A stretch of DNA of 64,000 bases from Pseudarthrobacter sp. W1I19 (lineage in GTDB: Bacteria; Actinomycetota; Actinomycetes; Actinomycetales; Micrococcaceae). The notes under the pieces were generated by a model. That model saw only the letters and a list, made by a program, of their open reading frames with translations, did not search any database and was not told the DNA's origin. Both the position numbers and the translations under genes were made by a program. The stretch lies in contig NZ_JAUSZR010000001.1 in the NCBI RefSeq assembly GCF_030817835.1, positions 744,001 to 808,000 on the forward strand, read 5' to 3'. Positions within the stretch are counted from its first letter, which is position 1. Each line of letters begins with the position of its first letter. Below are positions 58,742 to 64,000 of this stretch, one piece after another.

Positions 58742-58855
58742 GTGAAGAAACTTCTTTTCGCTTTGCTCCCCACCATCATCAGCCGGATTCTGCAGGCGCG
58801 GAAAGCCAAGCAGATGCGCGCCGCCCAGTCCCGCCCGCCGCGTAACCGCTATTAG
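58742..58855 (+). CDS. 37-residue basic hydrophobic peptide
   Basis: GTG 58742 opens MKKLLFALLPTIISRILQAR followed by KAKQMRAAQSRPPRNRY and stops at TAG 58853-58855. AAAGGATCAGTC precedes it at reasonable spacing. A short N-terminal hydrophobic segment with a strongly basic tail suggests a membrane-associated small protein. It follows the YtxH-like gene by 48 bases and may be co-transcribed. No family recognised. Confidence 0.55.
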   Translation: MKKLLFALLPTIISRILQARKAKQMRAAQSRPPRNRY

Positions 58856-58922
58856 GGCAGCCGAACACAGGGAGCCCGTGCGTTCCTTCCCAGTTACTCC
58901 CGCAGCCAGGCCGCCAGAGCCG

Positions 58923-58953
58923 GGGACACGCCGTCGTACACGGCGTGGCGTCC
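58923..58953. terminator. terminator hairpin after the acyltransferase fusion
   Basis: CACGCCGT (58927-58934) pairs with ACGGCGTG (58940-58947) around a CGTAC loop; GGGA and TCCC extend the stem. It lies just beyond the stop of the minus-strand gene and may serve the convergent small gene too. Confidence 0.6.
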
Positions 58954-61563
58954 CTAGGCGCGGAAAGTAACCGGGCGGGAATGCACAGGGGCCAAGGACT
59001 GGGAGCGCCGGCGCTTCATCCGCTTCTCCACGAAGGCCATGGCCCGCGTGGCCAGGATCCAGTAGAGGACCCCGCAGGCCAGGGACGCCAGGACGGCCAG
59101 GCCCTTGCTGTAGGGATCAACCAGCGGATACACCAGCCAGTGCGTCACGTAAATGTGCAGGGATGCGCTGGCCAGCAGGGCGGTAATCCGGTGAAGCCCG
59201 CGCGGCACATGCAGGGTGGGCAGCCAGAGCAGGATGAGGCAGCCGGCCAGGATGGTGGCGCTGCGGTAGGGGTCGTCGAAGGACTCGGGAACCACCAGGA
59301 AAGCAACCGCGGTCACGGCCGCCCGTTGCCACAGCGTGCGGGAAGCAGCAGCGGCCCAGCCCAGCCCGAACAGCCACAGCACCGGACCTTGGCCCGGGTA
59401 GTGGCTGTCCACCAGGCCAAAAAACAGCGGCATATCAACCGCCACCAGGGCCATCCCGAACGCCCACGGCCACCTGCGCACCGCCCGGTCAACGGCTGGG
59501 ATAGCCAGCACCGCAGTGAGGCCGAGGAGGATGTGGACCAGGATCTCCACAAACCAGAAGCGCGAGTAGTCGCTCCACCCCGGCGGGCCCAGCAGCGGGT
59601 TCAGTAGGAACACGTTGTACCAGGCGTATTTGTCCGTAATGGCGAACGCGATGGCGATGACCGCAACACTGGGCACCACAATCCGCGCGATGCTTCGCAG
59701 GTGCCGCCGCAGCCTTGCCGTGCGCCCGCCGGATAACTGGAATCGGGCAAAGTTGTAGCCCGCCAGGGCCATGAGGACGTGCGCGGTGCCGGTCCAGTGG
59801 AAGAAACCGATGTGCGTGGAGACGATAAAGATGATGGCCACGGCGCGGAGCACGATCCCCGTCTCCATCGGCGCGAGCACCTTTCGCCGCCAGGCACCGG
59901 GCCCGCGCGGCTTCTCCGAACGAAGATTGCCCGACGGCGGCACCTGGCCAGGCGATGCGTGCGGCGCCGGGGCGAGCTCGCACACCGGCATCAGGTGCCA
60001 GCCCTGCGGAAGGTAGCCGAGCGCCTGCTCCAGCCGGAGGGACGCCGCCACGTAGGAGAGCGAGTCCCCGCCGAGGGAAACAAACGTGTCGGTATCGGCC
60101 ACGTCGTCCTGCTCCAGCACCTCGGCGAAGATGCGCCGCACATCGGTGGAGCCCGCGTCCGGCGCCGCGGCAGCGCCGTCGTCGTCCTCCCTTTGGGAGG
60201 CGAGGGCGGCGACGGCGGGGTAGTCGGGCTTCCCGTTGCTGAGGCGCGGAATGGCCTCCACGGGATAAAGTTCGACGGCGGCGCGCGGCAGGCCAAGGTC
60301 CTGCGCCAGGGTTTTGGCGATGAGGGCGAGGTCGTGGTTGCCTTCGACGGCGGCCACCACAGCGTCGTCGGTGCCGGCAGCGGCAGCGGTCACGCCGAGA
60401 TCGGCCAGGATCTTTTCCACCTGCCCCAGGTCCACCCGGAGCCCCACGATCTTCACGAAGCGGCTGCGCCGGCCAACGATCTCGTAGAGTCCGCTGGCGC
60501 CGCGGCGGGCGAGGTCGCCGGTATGAAGCTCGGTGATCACCCGGCCCAGGGCAAGGTCCTCGGGCCGCTCGGCGTACCCCAGCATCACGTTGGGCCCGGA
60601 GTACACCAGTTCAGAGGCGTCCAGTCCGGGGACGGGCTCGAGCCGGAAGGACCCGCCGGGGACGGGCACGCCGATGGCCTGCGGATGCTCGGCGGCCTGG
60701 TCCGGCGGGAGGTAGGCCATGCGCGCCGTCGCCTCGGTCTGGCCGTACATCACAAACAGGTCCCACCCCTGCTGGCGGCCCAGCGCGGCGTAGGAGCGCA
60801 CTCGCTCGGGAGCCAGCCGTCCGCCGGCTTGGGTGATGTAGCGCAGGCTGGGCACGTCCATGTCCGCAAAGCCCGCGCGGTCCAGGAGGTCGAACGTGTA
60901 GGGCACCGCGGCGAAGGACGTCACCTTTTCGGTGCGGACGAGGTCCCAGAAGCAGGGATCCACCACCGAAAGATCCGTCAGCGCAAGGGTGGCACCCACC
61001 AGGAGGTGGCTGTTGACCACGCTCATCCCGTAGCAGTAGGAGAGGGGGAGTGTGGTGGCGGCGGTGTCGCTTGGGCGCAGCTGCAGGTACTGGGCGATGG
61101 CGGCGGCGTTGGCCTGGATACTGTCGGCAGAGAGGCGCACCAGTTTGGGCGAGCCGGTGGATCCGGATGTGCTGAGCAGCAGCGCCAGGTTCGGATGCAA
61201 ATCGTGCGCGGTGTCCTCGCGGCGCACGTCCAGGACTGCTTCGCCAGAGGACGCCCGCACCGCGATGTCCGGGTTGTAGGCCGCGATCAGCGCATCGGCC
61301 GCCGCGCCGCCGGAGGGCAGGATCAGCAGCGGGTTCCCGGACGCGAGGGCTGCGAGGTAGGCCACGAGCGACGGCAGGCTGTTCTCGGCCTCCAGTGCAA
61401 CCAGGCGCCGGCCTTCGCCGAATGAGTGGACCATGTCCTCCACACGGCGGGCGAGCTCGCGGTAGGTCAGCGGCCCGGTGTTGGTGCTGACGGCGGTGCG
61501 GTCTCCAAAGCGGGCCAGGGTGGCGGCAAAGGAGACGCCGGCTAGCTCTGTCTGTAACGTCAC
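58954..61563 (-). CDS. adenylation-carrier-acyltransferase fusion (NRPS-like)
   Basis: An 869-residue multidomain protein. Residues about 10-450 are an AMP-forming adenylation domain: STSGSTGSPK (131-140), MYGQTEAT (272-279), HTGD (347-350) and RLSNGKPD (Lys445). Residues about 470-525 are a peptidyl-carrier domain with SLGGDSLSYV (pantetheine Ser501). From about 565 a membrane acyltransferase-3 domain with about ten transmembrane helices runs to the end. It could activate an amino or carboxylic acid, load it on the carrier and transfer it across the membrane to a surface acceptor. The start is GTG 61563 with no Shine-Dalgarno; an IdeR-like box begins 13 bp upstream. Confidence 0.85.
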   Translation of the reverse strand: MTLQTELAGVSFAATLARFGDRTAVSTNTGPLTYRELARRVEDMVHSFGEGRRLVALEAENSLPSLVAYLAALASGNPLLILPSGGAAADALIAAYNPDIAVRASSGEAVLDVRREDTAHDLHPNLALLLSTSGSTGSPKLVRLSADSIQANAAAIAQYLQLRPSDTAATTLPLSYCYGMSVVNSHLLVGATLALTDLSVVDPCFWDLVRTEKVTSFAAVPYTFDLLDRAGFADMDVPSLRYITQAGGRLAPERVRSYAALGRQQGWDLFVMYGQTEATARMAYLPPDQAAEHPQAIGVPVPGGSFRLEPVPGLDASELVYSGPNVMLGYAERPEDLALGRVITELHTGDLARRGASGLYEIVGRRSRFVKIVGLRVDLGQVEKILADLGVTAAAAGTDDAVVAAVEGNHDLALIAKTLAQDLGLPRAAVELYPVEAIPRLSNGKPDYPAVAALASQREDDDGAAAAPDAGSTDVRRIFAEVLEQDDVADTDTFVSLGGDSLSYVAASLRLEQALGYLPQGWHLMPVCELAPAPHASPGQVPPSGNLRSEKPRGPGAWRRKVLAPMETGIVLRAVAIIFIVSTHIGFFHWTGTAHVLMALAGYNFARFQLSGGRTARLRRHLRSIARIVVPSVAVIAIAFAITDKYAWYNVFLLNPLLGPPGWSDYSRFWFVEILVHILLGLTAVLAIPAVDRAVRRWPWAFGMALVAVDMPLFFGLVDSHYPGQGPVLWLFGLGWAAAASRTLWQRAAVTAVAFLVVPESFDDPYRSATILAGCLILLWLPTLHVPRGLHRITALLASASLHIYVTHWLVYPLVDPYSKGLAVLASLACGVLYWILATRAMAFVEKRMKRRRSQSLAPVHSRPVTFRA

Positions 61564-61575
61564 CGGTGCAACTTA

Positions 61576-61594
61576 TAAGGGGAACCTTACCTAA
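61576..61594. promoter_or_regulatory. DtxR/IdeR-type iron box upstream of the acyltransferase fusion
   Basis: TAAGGGGAACCTTACCTAA matches 14 of 19 positions of TTAGGTTAGCCTAACCTAA. It ends 13 bp before the GTG start, so it should cover the transcription start and give iron-repressed expression. Confidence 0.72.
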
Positions 61595-61669
61595 CTCAAA
61601 TGGACTTTGCCGCCGGACGTAACGTAAAGCCCGGTGGAGTTACCGTTTCCTGGTGCACGCCATGTCAGC

Positions 61670-62695
61670 TCAGTTGGCCACGGTGAAGGGAATCACGGTG
61701 ACGCCTGAGTTTGTCGAACCCAGCTTGTTGTCCCGGCAGGACGTCCGCAGGTGCAGCTTATGGACGCCGTTGGCCAGGGTCCTGGTGTCGATCGCTATGG
61801 GGGCGGCCCCGAAGGGCTCGGCTCCGTAGGGCCCGGCGGAGTCCCACAGCACGGTCCCGGGATTCGACGGAATGGCGTGGAAGTCCGGGTCGATCGAGAT
61901 GAATGAGTGGGAGGCCGGGCGGGAGCCGCCTGGGTGGGTGGTCAGGCCCACTTCGGGAGCCCAGATCCCTGACACCGGGCCATCCGGAAGGGGAACGCTG
62001 CGGAGCGAGGACTCGCAGTACAGGGCGTGGGTGTACCACCCTTTGCTCCGCAGGAACGCATTCCGTTCTGTGTCTGACACGGACTTGCCGTTTTGGATGT
62101 TGACCTGGAAGTTGAGGTTGGTTTGCATGGTGTTTCCGTCCGGTTCCGGGACGAATCCGCGGAAACGGACCTCCTGCAGCCCTGAATGCTTGAAGGCGGA
62201 AATCGGCCGCGAGAATGTCAGCCAGCGCTCGCAGGTTCCGGTGCACACGAAGTCGCCCTCGCCTGACTTGCCCGGGCCGGGGCAGCTGAAGTCCGGTGCT
62301 GTGGCCCGGAGGTAACACTTCTGGACGGTTGTTTCGCTCTCCGAGTTTTTGAACACCATTGCGACGTAGTTGGCCGTGCCCGGGTTGTCGTGGAGGATCA
62401 CCCGCACGTTCACGGTGATGTTGCCCGAATTGAGCGTTTCGCGTTCGGGGATGCACGCTCCCATGTGGACATGGCCGGTATTGGTGGTGGAGTTGTTGGC
62501 TTGGTCAACGTCCGGCATCCACCAGGCCTGGGTATCGATGAACTGCCGGGTTTCTGCGTATGCCGTGCCGTCGGCGGGAGGTGCGCCGATGCAGGGACCG
62601 GCCGCAGCCCGGGCACTCCCAGAGCCAAGTGCAGGCACCAGAGTGCAAGCCAGCGTAACCGCAATGACCAGTGCCAGGAACCGTCTCATGGCCAT
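61670..62695 (-). CDS. secreted protein of unknown function
   Basis: A 341-residue protein with a Sec signal peptide (MRRFLALVIAVTLACTLVPA, then GSGSARAAAGPC). The mature part is beta-rich with at least five cysteines that could form disulfides (CIGAP, HMGACIPE, VQKCYLRA, DFSCPGPG, DFVCTGTCERWL) and conserved-looking HVHMG and GGSRPASHSF motifs. It has no repeat or known catalytic motif that I recognise. ATG 62695 follows GGAGGATGG; ATG 62689 is possible. Confidence 0.72.
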   Translation of the reverse strand: MAMRRFLALVIAVTLACTLVPALGSGSARAAAGPCIGAPPADGTAYAETRQFIDTQAWWMPDVDQANNSTTNTGHVHMGACIPERETLNSGNITVNVRVILHDNPGTANYVAMVFKNSESETTVQKCYLRATAPDFSCPGPGKSGEGDFVCTGTCERWLTFSRPISAFKHSGLQEVRFRGFVPEPDGNTMQTNLNFQVNIQNGKSVSDTERNAFLRSKGWYTHALYCESSLRSVPLPDGPVSGIWAPEVGLTTHPGGSRPASHSFISIDPDFHAIPSNPGTVLWDSAGPYGAEPFGAAPIAIDTRTLANGVHKLHLRTSCRDNKLGSTNSGVTVIPFTVAN

Positions 62696-63017
62696 CCATC
62701 CTCCAGGTCGCCATCCCATGCCGGGCATGATGATTGGCCGGTGTTTCATTGAGGCGTCGGTGCCTTCCGGATTCCGCGGCCGGAGGGCGCGGTGCATTCG
62801 AAAGGGGGCCGGGTGTATGTCGATACGGAAAAACTGCGCGTAGGTTCGCTCTGCCGCCGGTGATCCGGCGCCGAACCGTGTCCCGATGTTATTAAGCCGC
62901 TGGGGGCTTGGCAAGCATATTCCGGAGATGAGGGGGAAACAGGGGGGCCCCCGGGCAGCCGAAGCCGCGGCGCGGGAATGGACGACGGCGGCACGCGCCT
63001 CTGTCCGCGGGTGCCGT
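62696..63017. other. 322-base intergenic region
   Basis: No ORF is supported. It contains a GGGGGCCCCC palindrome at 62943-62952 and an AT-richer stretch near 62885-62930, probably the promoter of the secreted protein. It also includes the end of the SGNH transcript region. Confidence 0.35.
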
Positions 63018-63710
63018 TCAGCCTTCTACCGCAGCTGCAATGATGTCCTGCATTTTGTCCCGCAGGAGCTTCTGCCCGGACGCGCTGGGATGTTCACCGT
63101 CAGGTCCCAACAGGACGTCGGCGCGGCCGCCGAGCCATTGCTCCGCGATGGGATCAATGAAGGGTACCCCGCGGTTCTGTGCCGCGGAGGCGGCAGAGTC
63201 ACGCACGCCGGCCAGCACCGGATCCGGCTCCTCGCTGCCGGACAGTGGACCCACCGCCACGAGGACTGCCTGCGGGGCCCGTGATGAAGCCGCGGCAAAC
63301 GTTGAGGCCGCAGCCTCCCGCAGCTCCTCAGGGTCTGCTCCCACATCGTTGTCCGACCCGAAGAAGACCACAATGTCCGCATCCGGCCCCACGGCTGACT
63401 CCACCTCCGTGCCGAAGGTGTTCCCGCCCTCCCCGGCCACCAGGTAACCGCTGCCGTTCTCTGACGCGTTGGTGACCTGCACGGGACGCTTCCTGGTCAG
63501 GTGGGCGTGCTGCAGTAGCTTCGGCCAGGCTTGGTCCGCCGAAGTCCCATAGCCGGTGCTTAAGGAGTCGCCGATCACCACAACCCGCACCGGAGGGTTC
63601 CCGGACGCCTGATTCTTGACGCCGGCCGGAGTGCACCCCGTGGCCGCAACGGTCAGGAGGGCAGCAAGGGAGGCCAACTTGGCAACTGGGCGAAGCGACC
63701 TTCCGTCCAC
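63018..63710 (-). CDS. SGNH/GDSL-hydrolase lipoprotein
   Basis: A 230-residue exported lipoprotein (lipobox VAATGCTPAG) of the SGNH esterase fold. Block I is VVVIGDSLSTGYG with the nucleophile Ser, block II the Gly of ENGSGYLV, block III GSDNDVG (Asn) and block V DGEHPSASG (Asp and His). It probably acts on an acylated carbohydrate or lipid at the cell surface. Start GTG 63710 follows TTGGAGGAAATC; the frame upstream to 63755 is unsupported. Confidence 0.87.
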   Translation of the reverse strand: MDGRSLRPVAKLASLAALLTVAATGCTPAGVKNQASGNPPVRVVVIGDSLSTGYGTSADQAWPKLLQHAHLTRKRPVQVTNASENGSGYLVAGEGGNTFGTEVESAVGPDADIVVFFGSDNDVGADPEELREAAASTFAAASSRAPQAVLVAVGPLSGSEEPDPVLAGVRDSAASAAQNRGVPFIDPIAEQWLGGRADVLLGPDGEHPSASGQKLLRDKMQDIIAAAVEG

Positions 63711-63868
63711 GATTTCCTCCAACTTCCCGGAAGCCAGGAACTGCCGTAGAAACACACATGGTATCCGGCCCTCCTGAAGCAGGTGGTCCTCTCCGGGAGA
63801 TTTGTGGAAAACCTGAGTGAGCGTGTGGATTCTCCGGGCCGGTGACGGAGAGCAAGAGGCAGCTTATG

Positions 63869-64000
63869 CTACGGGGCGGGGCGCGTACCCGAATCCGTGC
63901 TTGAACCGGACGTTGGCACGAAGTTCCAGTCGAAGGACCCGTCCTCCCGCAGTGTCAGCCGGAGGAACCCGTGGGTGTCGCTGAACCGCTTCTCGATGTA
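63869..64000 (-). CDS. C-terminal fragment of a gene cut by the window edge
   Basis: The minus strand is open from the right edge to a TAG at 63869-63871, giving 43 residues (YIEKRFSDTHGFLRLTLR, then EDGSFDWNFVPTSGS). The RFSDTHGFLRLTL pattern resembles the C-terminus of secreted metallophosphoesterases or phosphatases, but the fragment is too short for a firm call. The SGNH gene lies 158 bases downstream. Confidence 0.5.
   Translation of the reverse strand, partial: YIEKRFSDTHGFLRLTLREDGSFDWNFVPTSGSSTDSGTRPAP

Noticed and set aside
59779..61425. 548-residue plus-strand ORF
   Set aside because: Antisense to the adenylation-carrier-acyltransferase gene, which has all core motifs.

Overview
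The window is a chromosomal segment of a high-GC actinobacterium, most likely a Micrococcales member close to Arthrobacter or Pseudarthrobacter. Pointers are the DtxR/IdeR-type iron boxes, a CsoR-type copper operator, ANTAR regulators, DUF4193 and DUF6153 proteins, an aa3-type cytochrome oxidase, frequent GTG and TTG starts, and dense REP-like inverted repeats including the TGGTTGAGCCTGTCGAAACC family. The genus assignment is inference. I see no rRNA, tRNA, CRISPR array, transposase, integrase or phage module.

Layout. 1-8000: end of a membrane-protein gene, a small acidic protein, acetate kinase, a GNAT enzyme, a sulfide:quinone oxidoreductase with a DUF2945 protein, then a two-gene unit of a duplicated Ala/Asn-rich protein and a membrane M50 metalloprotease with a PqqD/RRE-like N-terminus, and an SRPBCC protein. 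8000-17000: S9 oligopeptidase, Hsp20, NAD(P)HX dehydratase, histidine phosphatase, LCP protein, low-molecular-weight phosphatase, FAD monooxygenase. 17000-21000: copper unit (CPH-type P-type ATPase, DUF6153, DUF305) behind a CsoR-type palindrome. 21000-25700: PAS-ANTAR regulator, a class F sortase cluster, NhaA, GlsB-like protein. 25700-31300: GAF-ANTAR regulator, a three-gene dehydrogenase/unknown/MBL-fold unit, DUF2243 protein, manganese catalase. 31300-35600: SDR enzyme, oxidase subunits ctaC-ctaD, two small unknowns. 35900-42750: a tightly overlapping six-gene unit for a surface glycopolymer (metallophosphoesterase, IspD-SDR fusion of the CDP-ribitol synthase type, LicD-methyltransferase fusion, small coiled coil, GH1-like protein, frameshifted glycosyltransferase). 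42900-46900: Cys-rich copper-storage protein, M20 peptidase with an in-frame REP insertion, YbdK-like ligase, DUF1540 protein. 46970-52120: iron-siderophore uptake (SIP, binding lipoprotein, two permeases, ATPase) around an IdeR-like box. 52300-58900: cupin, gutted alpha/beta hydrolase, SnoaL-like protein, DUF4193, FetB-like permease, GAF-ANTAR regulator, ArsR-CDF zinc unit, a YtxH-like stress protein and a 37-residue ORF. 58950-64000: an adenylation-carrier-acyltransferase fusion behind a second IdeR-like box, a secreted protein, an SGNH lipoprotein and the C-terminus of a further gene.

Themes. Metal handling is prominent: copper sensing, export and storage; iron scavenging; zinc efflux. A shared AGTAA-N6-TTACT-like palindrome lies 45-90 bp upstream of five stress- or envelope-related units and may mark an uncharacterised regulon. 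The best candidates for an undescribed system are the RRE-M50 protease with its repetitive partner, the iron-controlled adenylation-carrier-acyltransferase fusion, and the palindrome regulon.
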